The notes under the pieces are model-generated. The model made no database searches. It had not been told where the DNA came from and saw only the letters and a program-made list of their open reading frames with translations. The position numbers and the translations under genes are program-made. 64,000 nucleotides of DNA, from contig OX387204.1 in the NCBI GenBank assembly GCA_947561715.1, positions 6,205,001 to 6,269,000 on the forward strand, written 5' to 3'. How positions within the stretch are numbered: the stretch's first letter is position 1; each line of letters begins with the position of its first letter. This stretch comes from Ascidia mentula. Lineage: Eukaryota > Chordata > Ascidiacea > Phlebobranchia > Ascidiidae. Positions 1 to 13,200 of the stretch are shown here, piece by piece.

Positions 1-2
1 AA

Positions 3-506
3 GCACCAAAAGAGGCGCCCAAAGAACGGAAGTTCGAATCGTACAGTGTTGACACGTACAAAACAGACGAGCAGAAGAAGGAAGAGGTAATGAATGCACA
101 GCATATGCTAATGCAATAGAATCGCGTTGCGCCTTTTCCTCGTGTCTTACTTTGTGGATAAATTCAGACAAAAAGTTGTCGTCTTGATTTTCTCTGTGAA
201 TTCAGACAAAACTTTTTTGTCAGTTGGTGACGGCCATGTCCAATAAGTTGGATTTGGACAAGGACTTGGAGCAGGACACAATGGAAGGGGTGGATGAAGA
301 CGAATGGGTAAGCAGGCTTTTTTGTTGGCATTTTTGTGTGTGCTGGCTTTTTAAATTGTTGTAAAATTACGTCATCCGCTTGTGCTATTTGGCCCAACTG
401 CCACGCAGCGTTAGTTGGTGGGATAGATAGGTGTCATGTTGTTCTCTAGAAACGTGTGAGCAAAAATAAATGAGGGGTTGTTTGTTTTTTCCAGGACGAC
501 TACTGA
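3..506 (+). CDS. 3' end of an unrecognised acidic-tailed protein
   Basis: Three terminal coding exons can be read: 3-86 (entering from outside the window), about 212-306, and 495-506 with a TGA stop. All three junctions are phase 0 with good GT-AG sites (GAGGTAATG; TTTTGTCAG; TGGGTAAGC; TTTTCCAG). The decoded C-terminus is lysine-rich first (APKEAPKERKFESYSVDTYK), then acidic, ending DEDEWDDY. No domain is visible and I do not recognise the family. The short exon lengths and clean splice sites make the exon calls convincing, but the function is unknown. The gene runs tail-to-tail with the laminin alpha gene. Confidence 0.6.
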
Positions 507-1005
507 GTTTGTTGCCCTCCATTGCACAAGGCTTCTGCATACTTATTGCTAACATGCTGCCCCATATTACAACTAACCTGTCATGATTTAATAGCTCATT
601 TTGCAAATAGTGCAATAGTTGTGATCAAAATATAACATTTTTGTAGTGTGAAGCTGAAATTCTGAAAGTCTGTGCAATTTATCAAAATTATAATATTTTG
701 ATTAACATTCCTGATGTCATTTGAATATATTGTACACGCGTGTATCAAAATATCTTTGTACATAATTAGTAGATTGCACTTGCACTAACTTGTGATGCAA
801 AAACTAATAGCCACTCTGGATACATTGGTTTTAACATTGCTAACAGTACCCAATACTCACTGTTGTTATATCGGTGCAGGCATCACCTGTCCTTACTTTC
901 CAGCATTTTATTTCCATGCTCATTAATCAAGTGTCCCAGCATTTTGGCTTTCCCAAATGCTTTGAGCTTTTAAATTTATCGTGAAAAAGAGACGAATGTA
1001 TTTTA

Positions 1006-1011
1006 AATAAA
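1006..1011 (+). terminator. Polyadenylation signal of the upstream plus-strand gene
   Basis: This is a perfect AATAAA 500 bases after the TGA of the acidic-tailed gene. The sequence 507-1005 would be its 3' UTR; it is AT-rich and holds no other coding signal. It lies about 70 bases from the laminin signal on the other strand, so the two transcripts converge closely. Confidence 0.55.
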
Positions 1012-1082
1012 GAATTAACCAACTGATACTCAACTGTAAAACATAAATCTAAAAAGAATCAGATTTGTTCAGTATGAGAGCA

Positions 1083-1088
1083 TTTATT
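1083..1088 (-). terminator. Polyadenylation signal of the secreted laminin alpha transcript
   Basis: TTTATT on the plus strand reads AATAAA on the minus strand, 235 bases beyond the laminin TAA at 1323-1325. It is the natural 3' end for the full-length LG1-LG5 transcript. Confidence 0.6.
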
Positions 1089-1322
1089 GCAGTATACATG
1101 ATGTAGATGCACCACAATGAACCGAAAAACACTGCTATATTTACTATAAAACACCATTAAAAAATTATTGTGTTATATTGTTGGACTCAAGAGTTGCCAA
1201 TCTAGTTGTTTTAATATAACATTATAATAAAATTGGATTGTATGGGAAAATGCTCATTATGTATACATGTTTGAATATAGGCATAATATAGAGATATGTA
1301 CACATCCTAATTGCTTTGTTGA

Positions 1323-4220
1323 TTAGAACAGAGGACATGTGTTGGTGGTGATTTCACCCTGCACAGACCTAGCAGTTGTTGGGTTCACAGACTGGTTGTC
1401 AAATCTAAGCTTGCGGATACATCCGGCATATTGTGTGTTGGTCAGTAAGCCACTGATGTATAAACCCTCTGAAAGTAAAGTTTGAATGAAATCATTGTTC
1501 AAGACACAACCACAACAGAAATTTGGAAACATTGTATGTTCTATGATGTGATGAACAAACCAACCTTGAATTCCACCAACATACAGAGCACCATTAGTAT
1601 TACAGTGTCTGTTCTCCAGGTCTCCCTCTTCTATTGGAACTACAAGATTGTCATCCACAATAAGAGCAACTATGTTCTTGGCTTTGCTTACTGCAAGTTA
1701 AAAACAAAATTTTTTTGGTTGATGGAAGTTATACCTAAAATGACCATTGCTGAACAGAAAGTATTTGGAGTAAAACTCACTTCTAACTGAATGCCATGCT
1801 CCATCACACAGGCTGTAACCATATGGAGCGGAGTCATAACGAGTAAAGAGTGTTTCACCACCTTGACGCAAGCGAACTGCCAAACTTCCATCCACAAGAG
1901 CAAAGTTAAAGAAGTCACCTGTGGAAGCAAAGTATAGAAAACCATGCCAGATATTCTTTCCATGGGCACAGAAGACTTGAACGGAAAGAATTACAAAAGC
2001 AGAATGGGTTCACAAAATTACCAACTTTTTTACCTGTTGTTCCAGCAACAGCCAGAATAAGACCATCTCTTGATCTTGGCTTGATATCCATTGTGATTTC
2101 AACATTCACTCCAATTACAAATGAGTTAAAAGCCACCATATATGCAGATGGCATATCTTCTTCCTTGTATGGAAAGTACATGCCTGCAAAATAAAAAAAC
2201 GTAACTGTGTCAGAACTAAAATTTTATTTGAGCTCCAGCTCGTAAGATATTTGCCTGGTTCAGTTCCTCCATCAAAACATGGTGAAACATTAATGCGAAG
2301 ACCTGATGTTGAACCAAGACTTTCGACAGGTTGGTTGTTGACAAAGAAATCTTTGATACAACCAGAAAAGTCTGTCAGGTGCTTGCTGTTAATTTGATTG
2401 GATGCGAATTTCTTTGGGACAATCTGTACACAAAAAAGATTCAGAACCACTACAATCTTTTTGATTGTTCATGAAGTCATTCTAGTTTAGTCATATTAAA
2501 TTTTTACCACTGTACCACACAATTGCCTTAAAACTCACATGGAGGCCACCAACATAGAAAGGCATATTTGCTGGGAAAGTTTGGGATTCTGCATGCATCA
2601 ACCCCATTCCCTCAATACTGCCATCAAGCATTAGCTGTGTCATGTTTCCGTTTCTTTCAAATGTTACATGGTGCCAGTATTCATCATCGTAGCGGTTAAT
2701 TGATTTCAAGCGCAATCGTTCACCACCAAACATGACGCTGAAGGCTATTTTTCCTTTGACCAAGTATAGGGCAATATGTTCATTGCACCTGTGAAAAAGA
2801 TTTTTTAATGTGACTGTGGCAATATTGATGCACACTGACCTTCCATCAGCCATGTAGAAAATAATTCCACTCTTTTCACGGGTTCTCATTACAAGAGAAA
2901 ATCTCCAACTATGGGGATTGAACCGCTTTACATAATATTTAGAATATCCATCACCTGTATTTAATACATATCTTACAGTATTTTTATTTCAATTAGTACT
3001 TCTTGTCTAAGGATAAAAATGAAATAAAGGCTTTGCTCAACCACAAATTTTTAAGTTAGCCGTACATTTGCAAAGTCTACATTTCACATAAAAATTGCCA
3101 TGTTTTGAAATAATTAATACATTTGTATAAATAGATGAAGGAAGGGGTTACAGACTGTAAGAAAATCCTTAAAATAGGCCATGAAGAAATAAACTACAGG
3201 TAGTTCTGTTAAAACACATTGTAAAAAAAAGTAAAATTTTCCTAAAAGGAGGCCTAAAAATCACTGACCAACATATCTATATCCACTTGTGGCAGCTCTG
3301 TATGGTAATACACACTGGGGATCAAAACCATCAGGAATGTAATCATCCCTTGAGAGAATGATTGGTTGGGGCTGGATGACACTTTCAGCCCGGCCCAATG
3401 GTCCTACAACAAATTTAGTTTCATTGAGTGATTATTTTAATGCTTGAGGTTTTGTTGAGAATGTTTGTTACCCTCTGACAAAGCATTGTCATGTCCATTA
3501 AGATATTCTTCTACTGTGTCTTCTTCAGTCATATTGCATCCATTGAAAACAGGGCGACCAACACAAACTGTTCGATCACGCCCACACCTGATGGACTTCG
3601 TCAAAAAGTTTGGATGCATTGTGTCACTGCAAAATTAGTAATTAATCAAATGAAATTACTAATTTATCAGTAGAATCACATATATCTATTTCACTTATTT
3701 TTCAAAATAATTGGGTAAGGAAAATATGGTGTGTTACACCAATTGATATGGCATAAATATAACCTACCCTTTAAGAGTTGGAATTCGTATGCAGCCCCTG
3801 TACATTGGCAAATCATCTCCTCCTCCAATATATATTAATATCTGACCACCAGGCCCCTGTCTTCTTCTGCGACTTAGCTCAAAGTTTTCAGCTGGTGGCT
3901 CTTCTGTGCTTAGGGATTCTGTGTTGTCAATTTGCAAGCTGGATGCACTACAAAATATTTTTGTAATGTAACATTATTAATTTAGCTGTAAACTTGGGGT
4001 TCAAACTTTGTTTCTAGTAAATTCTGACGAATAAAATATTTTTTTTAAAAAAGTTTGGAAAGTTATAAAATAGTTTGTTAATTTACCCATTGACTCTAGT
4101 TTTAAACTTGATCATGTGGGATTGCCCATCAGCATAAAAGCCTTGAGATGTAAGTGTATCACCGTTATTGTTCAAAACAATTCTTCCATTTTCAAGAGAA
4201 AGTGTTGCTTGGGCATTTGT
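1323..4220 (-). CDS. LAMA5: Laminin alpha end of LG3, linker, LG4 and LG5 (exons 65-75)
   Basis: LG3 resumes at 4087-4220 ([19 protein letters not shown]) and 3768-3947 ([20 protein letters not shown]). A Cys-bearing linker follows in 3472-3626 ([17 protein letters not shown]) and 3269-3403. LG4 is in 2840-2954, 2539-2788 and 2255-2423 ([40 protein letters not shown]). LG5 is in 2034-2183, 1781-1918, 1565-1690 and 1323-1468 ([24 protein letters not shown], closing TNTCPLF and stop). The intron at 2254 must be GC-AG (CCAG|GCAAAT) to keep frame. LG4-5 bind heparin, sulfatide and dystroglycan in known chains. These exons look clearly more AT-rich than the upstream ones. Confidence 0.9.
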
Positions 4221-7200
4221 CTAAAAATGTTCTCATCATAAAAACTTTCTTGCAAAATAATGACCAGCAAAACTGATATGAAAACATTGGCCCATGAAAT
4301 AAAAATGTTTGCAAAAAAATAAAATAAACCATGCTTGACAATATAACAAATCTCACTTACCAAGCAACTTCTCTCTAGTCATGTGCACTCAACATTGGCT
4401 TGTTTTCTTAATTACTGTGTTGTCTGCTGATAAAAGGCTTGGAAGCAAGCGATTTTTTTACTCACTATTGCTAAATCTAATCGCGAAAAAACAGACAAAT
4501 TAATTGGCAAAAAGTCTGTGATTTTGTATTTAATTTCACATTTGACTTTGTTTCACTTTGTGACTTTTTTCTTTAATACTAACTATTAGTTGCTGGATTT
4601 ATCTTTAATTTGTGTCAAAAGAAGGCCAAAGTAAATCTGCACTAATTGCTGCAGATGAGCAAGCCTACCATTGTGGCAACATTACCCATCATAATTTTCC
4701 CTTCATCAGAAACAAAACATATCAAGTGCTATGTACAGGTTTTTTATTGTGGATTTCACTGCCAACAAAATGTGACATTTTCCAAATTTGTGATTTGTGT
4801 CATATCCCAAGTGAGGTAGACAAAAAATACTGCATGTTGTGTGTTCATGAGTTTGGGCCACACTGTTGGCAGGGCAAAATACTTAAAAGCACCATGTTAT
4901 GCTGATTGTCATGAACAACATATTTACAAAGGGGTGCAGTGGCTTTAACGTACCCGTTTAAAGATTTGTAGCCTTGCATTAAAATATATGAAGTAAATGC
5001 ATTATGCGTACCCAAATTATTGTGCCTTGCGGAGGTTAAAAATGTATATGAAATGACTTCAAGTGGTAACAACCTGGAACAGGCAAATTGACATTAGTAA
5101 AGGTAAAACTGTACAGGAAAATATATGCTGATGTTAGGTGCCGAATTATATGGAATTGTAAACGGAGTTTTATATACACATGGCAATTACAATCACCAGT
5201 CCATTTGAGCAGTGCGCTGGGCCTGCACATCATTCAGGGGAGCCTGTTCTGGAGTTGGAGGGGCCATTGGGGGTGGAGCAGCTCCAGAAACCAAACTAGA
5301 TCTAAGCAAAGATGAAACCACAGCTCCAATGAGAACAATGGACACAATTACACCGATCACAATCAAAACAACTGGAAGCAGAGTTCCTGTTGCTGCCTCT
5401 GGTGAAAATTCTTCCTCTTTGGGTGAATCAGGTGGAAGTGCGAAAAATGCCAACTCGTCACCCAAATCTGGCTCAACGTTGACAGTTTCAGGTGTGGGGG
5501 TCTCGGTGACCACTGCCGGTGGAGCAGTGTCCGGTTGCTCATCAGCGCCACCATGGCCGTTTAAGCCGTCATCATCGGCTGCCGCGCCTGAGTCTGCACC
5601 TCCAGCAAGAGCGTCTTCACCTGGAGCATTGGGGTCAACCACGTCTGGACGAATCACCTCTGTACCAACTGACACCTTGAGAAAAATTTCACAACCTTTT
5701 ATTGGCGCCGACTTGGACAACTGGCCATCTCCCACCATATCTCATGCAGAAATTGAAAACCGACACCTTTGTTTTTCAATTAGAAAGCTCAAGCAAGCAC
5801 ATGATAGAATATGTGAAGGACTGTGTCTTCACCTGACAGGGTAGGTCTAAACTACCTTGGTGAAACATCACATTCATGCAAAGCAATCGAGAGCAAGTTT
5901 CATAAAAGACCCGAAGCAGTTTGTTAATAGAATGAAGCCGAAAGCACCGAAAACTCTACGATTTGAAAAACCACCAAAGTTGAAACCATCACCTCTACAG
6001 CGTTAGTTGCATGTGCAACCATCTGTTGCACCAGTCTTAAAAAGCCAGAATATGAAGAATCAGGATGTATAAGCGACATGCACAAATTTTTATTTTTTAC
6101 CGACATGCTGTGTATGTTACAACGTAACATACCACCAACAGGCTTTCTTGAATGAGATAAGAAAGACAAGTACAGAAAATTTGCATAATCACGTCAAGAC
6201 GGATTATAACATGAAGACTGAAAAAACTACGTTAAAAAACACGCTACAAAAAAACACCAAAATACTATTTACAAATTTAATTTCAACAATTTTTGTCGTT
6301 ACTATGCTGATTTTGTAGACTTGTACGTAAACCGAAAATACGCAAAGAAAATAATCAAATCACATGATAAATTGATTTGCATTTCCATAGTTAAATCACC
6401 TTTGATTTGAAGCAAGCACCATGCGTGTATGAAAAATAAGGTCGATATTGGCACCAAAACATGGTTAGCAACAAAGCGTAATGGTTTGATGCATTGAAAA
6501 GTTAGTGACATGCAAATGAGCGGTATTAATAACGTGTGCAATTCATCTGACTAATTAATTTTCAAAATTTATGGCAGATGTCCAGTAAACGAGTTGTGCA
6601 ATTTTACATAAAAACGCGCTAGTTCAACCACAACTAATATTTGCAAGACGGTTTAAGATTATGCACAACACCTGCTTCTAACAGTTGCACATGAAAATGA
6701 AAATGGCGGCGAAATTTTTTGTCCGCAAACCCCCGCGTGGTTTACAGTAGCTCGGATACCTCTGGGTCTTTGACAGCTATGATGGTGCCAGTGGAAGTGT
6801 TTGAACTTATGGCAACCATGCCATCGAGCTGTGCGTCGCGCAATCCTGATGGAGTCATAATGTACGAAGTGCCATCGAGGTTGAGGTCTTCGGCGGTCTA
6901 AAGGATACGAGAGTAAAGTTAGTGTTGCGTGGCGTAAAGTTTAAACAGAGTACTAAGGCTTGTTAGTCGTAAGTATCGATGTTCCCAGTTCCAAATTATC
7001 CGGCCCGGCCGGATCCGGATAGTTGTCAATCAAATCCGGCCGGATAATTTGGATCCGGCAGTTTGTTAACGCCGATCCGTTTATTATGACAAAAATGTTT
7101 GATTGCCAAACAGAATGCTATGTTAAGGTTAGCCTGTCATGAGTGGAACAAATAAACGTGGGCATTCATCAATATGGTATAACACGTCACGAAAAACCTT

Positions 7201-10200
7201 AATAACAAATAACAGAAAAATCTTACGTCGGCGAGTATAACAGATTGGGTCCCAGAAACGAGTAATTTGCGAAATGTTTGTCCGCTTTTAGGACAAAAAT
7301 GCTTTCCCAACTATCCGGTAAAATTAAGTGTATTATCCGGCCGGATCCGGGTTTTGAAAATTGGTCAATATCCGGCCGGGTCCGGGTACCCGGATCCGGC
7401 GCAACACATCACTAGTCGTAAGGGGTATTAATTAGCATTGCAGTGCTCACCTCTTTAATGCATCCTCTGGTGACACCGACGTTCTCAATGGCGTTTTGAA
7501 TGTCGAAAGTTTGGCTGTTGAAGTTAAGACTGGATAGACAGCCACGGTAGGAGACGGCCAAATTGGTCAAAATATCGTAGAATCTGAACAAAAAAATTAC
7601 ACGAATTTACTACACACGAAATCATCAGAACGCATAGAAGTGAGAATATTATGGTGTTTGTTCTGATCATAATGGATTTCGTTACATACCTAGGGTCGAT
7701 GTCGTTGTACCACACACCGCCGAGGTAAATGTCTCCAGTAATGTTTGGTGTTCCTGATTGATAATCCCTCTGAAGTTTCAACCTGCATTCAAAACACAAC
7801 GGTTTTTCGTATATATGTAACATAAACATAGTCCCATCTTGTGGCGGTAAGAAAGGGTTTTCTAATTTGACTGCAGGCATTGATTTTAACGCACCGTTTC
7901 ATTGATTCAAAATTCCTATGTGTGTTTGCCACACACCTTACGTCAGATTACATATTCATCAAATCGTGAGTCGCACTTACCTTAAATCAACAGACATGAC
8001 CATCACTGTGTATCTTGGTGCGACACCGGCCCGGATTCGGATTGGCGCGTTGGCGGTGTTCACATCTTCTACGTCGGAAACCACAGCGCTCATTGGCCCG
8101 TCTGGGAAGTCGAAGTTCCAAGTCATCTTCAGTTTTCCATCAACCACTTCCAGGGCCATGAATTGTTGCTGCAGATAATTGAACCTTTTAATGGGTCTTA
8201 ATCATTTGCTACATAGTTTGTGTGCGAATAGTTTAATTTGATTAAAACAGACCTGTCTATGTCAAAATGCATTTTGCTTTGCACTTTGCAAACTATAGCT
8301 TACGAAAGTGAAACTTTACAATGCGTTTCCAAGTTGCCAAACAATAGCCATGCACCTCACATTTTACAGTGATTACTAGAAAAGCTATCCCGAAACACAG
8401 ATTCTGTTACCAGCTGAACGCTTGTGCCATAATCAAGCTAAATTCAGACAACTTACAATGGTTTCGCCGACCAGGAAAATGATACTGTTGTCCTGCAGAG
8501 TGTCCATGGTGAAGCCAATGTAGTGAGCTGGGGCTTGTTGTGTGGTAAGGAATGGTGTGTCCTCTCGACGAATACGAATGTAACTTCCAAGCCCACGGAA
8601 TCTCCACACTTGCTGGGTGACTAAAGGAGCGGACCTAGCGTTGCATCGAAGTAAAATGTTTAGTCAAAAGGTCGCCAGAAAAGTAATAGGTCGCACCGCG
8701 TATTTGTGTACTAGCTATGGTTCGCAACTTTCAGACACTATTTCAGGTAAAAAAGGTTCAAATTTTTTGTCAAGAATTTTAGCCGAAATTTTGGTCTAAA
8801 TTTACTGTATATATACTGAACCAAACGGGAATAAAATTAAAATACGACAAACAGTCAAGAAAATGAAACAACACAAGCAGTGGCGAAAAACAAATTGGAA
8901 ACACAATTCATGCAGTTAATGCTACAGGTTCTTACCCATCATCCACTGAAGGCGGTGCAAGCAAGCCGGAGGGTCTTCAAGTGAAATGAAATGAAACAAG
9001 CGGTTAGTTAACAGTGCAAGGAAAATTATAAGAGCAAGCATCAGCGCATGTTTCAGCAAATTGAAAGTACACCCGTTAACAAGAAAACAAATTATGTAAG
9101 TGGTGCGCCATTCGGAACAGTGAGGTGTGGGCCCTTCTGACGACGTGACTTTGTGCTGTTACGCATGAATGGTCGGTGGCAAATGGATGTTTTTTCTTTA
9201 TAATGACGCGTAATGTCACTCTCACTTACCAAAACACTTCGCCGGTGTTGGATCTATTGTTATTCGTAGATTAGTTTAAACAAAATTGCATGTGTCTGTT
9301 TCTTGTATGAACTCGGAAGTGTGAGTAACACAAAAATTAAAAGGAGTTACTTCGAAAGATCGGTGAAAGTTGTTGTTAAAAGAAAAGAACACCCATAAAA
9401 AAAGCAAATTAACAATTTTATGCCCATTCTTCAACTAATATCCCCCTTTATTAACCAACCAACATGCCCTTACCCAATAATAATGTGCAGTTAATTATAT
9501 ACGGGTTAGTTTGGTAAGTTGAAGAAAGGTAACTCACCCTGTAAGGCAGTTTCTTCCCGGTTTCGGTCCTGCATACGATTTGAAGTTCCACAATCCAACA
9601 CTTTCGTGGTTGAGACGCACGTCACTAATACATGCGTCGGCCTCTCTGTTTTGCATTACTTCGGGTGTCTGGGGGAATAAACACACGGAGATCATTCAAC
9701 TGTTCAATGATACATCGTTACTGGACGATGTCTTATATGTACGTTAAAATTTTCGAGTAATTACTAAACCGGTTCATACCACAAATTGGCACTCACCATT
9801 CGAGGGCTGCCACCGACAAAGAAGGCCATCTGTTTGGATTTGATGGTCGAAATCAGATCTCTACTGTTGGTTACATCAGTAAGGGTCTCAGTGATGGTAT
9901 TAGTGGCGGCTGCTCCGTCTCCGCGACCTTCAGTTGTTTCTGGATATTCGATGGTCAGCTTTCCTTCGTTCGCAGTTCTGCAAAAGACGTTTTTTATATT
10001 TTAGGATTATGTAGTAATGGTATAATGAGGGGGAAAGTTTGCTTTCCACAGGTAATGACAAATATAATGCATTATATACGACTGAAATTGCACCACGTTT
10101 CCAATCGCCGTTCATATATTGTTTACAGAATAAAGGCAACGCTTTTCAGGCTTCAAATGCAATTCAATGCCAACCAGCAAAACTAGAGACTTTGTTTTTA

Positions 10201-13200
10201 CTTTCTTTTGGCCTGTTTTTCTACACAAATCGTTACCAACCTTTCTATGATGACTTTGTGCCACAAGTCAGTGTTGATTGGTTTGCTGCTCTCGATGGTG
10301 GAAATGCCGTTGCCCACCTTGAAGTGGTAGAAAACGTGCCCGTTTCGAGTTTCCAAAGCCATGTAGTCGCCACCGGACTCCTGTTAAACATTTAAAATCT
10401 CCATAAAAAACTGTAATTAATTGTAAACAAAGTGCTAACAGATAACATCTGCTACCTAATCAATTAAGAAAATAATACGATAAAGTAATGCTGAGACTTT
10501 GAAGGACCCAAGAATTCTATTTGTGCTAAGAAAATCATACACAGAGAAAGCGTTCCATGTTTACCTGCCCATCTCCAATCACCATGAGGGAGCCGTCAGT
10601 GGCGGCAGCCTCGAGTTTGACCAGAAACTCTGCTCGCATGTGATCTTCTACCTTCACCACTGGAGCAGGTATGCGAAGTTCCAAGTATTCTGGAGGGTTA
10701 ACCGCACTGATCGGGGTGCTGCGTGGTTTGAATTTGATGGAGGATTTGACCTAAAACACACAAAAGTGTTATTTTGGTGCAAAACGGTCAAAAGTAATCT
10801 AATGTAACTTGGGTTACTTATGTGATAATTGTTAGTTTGATATTATATTTATATGGGGTAAAAATCAGCCTCTTTAACGGTAAGATCTGTGCTGCTTTAT
10901 ACAAATGTCGTGGCACAGCTTAATATTGTACAAAGCCTCACAGTAGAACTTCGGTGTCGGACACTTACGCTGTTAGCGACGTTTCGGGTCAACGCAATCA
11001 TCTTCTGAATGTCCTGGATCTTCTTGGGCATTTGAAGGATGTCGTCCAGATTCTCGAGTCTCTTCTTTTTTTGGATGAGCAATTCGTCGGCAAGGCTGGT
11101 AGCGGCGACCAGATCTTGTGGCAGGTTGTTGACTGTGGAAAAGCCAAGTATGTTTTATGTGTGAAAAGTTAGCTGTGTGTGGTGAATAGTCCGGGATACT
11201 CATAAATATTACGTAATGAGAAGTGTAGAAAAGTAAGCGGGAATCGTCATATATTCCTTTTCAACACATAAATTACTACTAACTTCACTTTCAACACTTG
11301 ATCTCCAAAAACAGCCGACTGGAGATTTTGTACGGATACGAATGCACTTACATGCTACACGCGTTGCTTCCAGTTCTCTGGCCATGTCGATGTTGGTATC
11401 GGGCGCATTTTCGATCTGGGCTTGCAGTTCGTTTGCCTGGGCTTGTGCCTGATCGGTAAGCGCAACTGCCGCATCCGTGCTGCTCCTCGCCGTGTCCAGA
11501 TTGGCTTCAATGTTAGCTATAAATATACGCGTAACATGTAAAACAAGCTACTTTTCACAGAAAGACAACATAGTTTAAAGTCAGACAAATGACAACAGAG
11601 CAGGTTTCACGTCCGGCATTTTCAGTCACCAGCTGCATTTGTAAGAACTGATAGATTAAAACAGTCTGCAGGATTGCAGCTCAATAGTCGAGATACAACG
11701 TGTTTAAAGTATGTACCTCTGTCGAGTGCATCCAATCTCGCTTTAATTGCATCAAGTTCAGCCTGCAAATCGTCACTCGTGCTATCTGCTGTGGCCAAGT
11801 TATTGTTGACAGTCTGAAATCAAATAAAATTGCGTGAATTGTAGAAGGTGGGACAAGCTAAAATCTGGAAGGTGGTACAAAGTATTACAGTAACTTGTCA
11901 TTCGTACCTGCATGTCTTGTTCAAGTTTGGAGAGGCCGTTGCTCTGCAGGTCCACGGTCTCAGCCAGGAGTTCGCTGCTGCTTTGTTCGGCCTGCTCTGC
12001 TGCCGCCTGCAAGTTCTTGTCGGCTACGTCCATTTCAGCGTTGATTGCCGCCTGTATATTTAAGTATAAGTATTGGCTTGTGCGTGGTAATGAGTACTTT
12101 GTCAGTAAATGGAGCCATGACTCCGTCCTTACGTTAAGGGCGTTCTCAGCAGCGTTTGCCGCCTCCGTCATAGCGATCACAATTCTCTGGTAGGCGTTCG
12201 CAGCGCTCTCCGGTGTCTCGATGTTAGTGATGATGTCATTTAGAGCTTGCGCATCTGAAGCCAACTGGTTGGCCTTGTCGATCGACTGCCGAATATAAGC
12301 ACAGTTACACAGTTTGTCAAGCACAGTTTGTTAAACCACAGCAAAGTGTAGGAAATAATGGAAAATAAGGCAAAAACCAAACGCCCACCTGGTTGACCAA
12401 GGGCTCGACCTCTTCCAGATCAGCAACAAGTTGATCAACAACCGGCTGTAGATCGTTCATTGCTTGTGTTAATCCAGCTTCAAGATTACCAAGCTCGTCG
12501 ATTCCGTTCGTAATGGGTCCGTTTACCGAAGCCTTGGATGCATTAAGAAGTTGCTCAGCGTCGTTGAGAAGATCGTTTGCCATCGCCGAGTCGCTGTTGA
12601 TGTCTGTGGGTAAATAAGGGGCGTTTTATGTGGTGGGACTCGTGGAATATATATATATAGGCTGTATGTTTTACAATTGGTTTTATTAGAGGATTTTTAA
12701 AAAGATTTTGGAAGAAAGTAAGTTCATTGGAAAAAAACATGCAGATTGCAGATTATTTTTCACAAAAAAATGTCACACAAACAACCAATCAAAAATCATG
12801 CTGGATATCAAAACTATTAACTTTCAAAGGCAACTACAGTAGTGACAAAGATTGGACATGCAGACACCATATGAAGCAAGTTACCAAAGGGAAGCTACTA
12901 TTGTTCATTATTGGCAAGCAATCGACCACATCAGCGCATGCGTCAATCCACATCTTAGCACGTACATTAACTACTAAGAGTGCAACTTAAGTGCCAAAAG
13001 AGCAATTCCTACTAATTACTATGCCTTGCAGCAAAAATAGCAGTATACAAGTGCATATACCGTACGAAAATTGTTACATCACAAAGCCGAAAGCAAGCAA
13101 AGAACATGCCAAGTACCAGGCCTTCCCCACTCACTGTTGATGGACTCGGTCATCGCGCTCAGGTTCTTGCGGTTCACGGCGTTCAACGTCGTGGCATCGT

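Noticed and set aside
5193-5738. The transmembrane region as an independent small gene starting at 5738
   Set aside because: There is no signal peptide and no promoter signal, and the extra 21 codons straddle an excellent splice acceptor in phase with LG3a. It is kept only as an alternative in the feature entry.
5212-5844. A 210-codon open frame on the plus strand opposite the transmembrane exon
   Set aside because: It is the mirror of a GC-rich coding exon; its translation is low-complexity Ser/Gly/Ala/Pro with no domain, while the minus-strand reading has a clear membrane helix, matching splice phase and a sensible stop.
6745-6897. Read-through of the LG3a exon to a stop after VSELL as the true end of the chain
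   Set aside because: It would leave half an LG fold, and the donor GAG|GTATCC leads in phase to two good downstream acceptors.
12644-12659. Short (AT)n run, with another at 58397-58413
   Set aside because: Ordinary microsatellites in intron and intergenic DNA; too short to matter.
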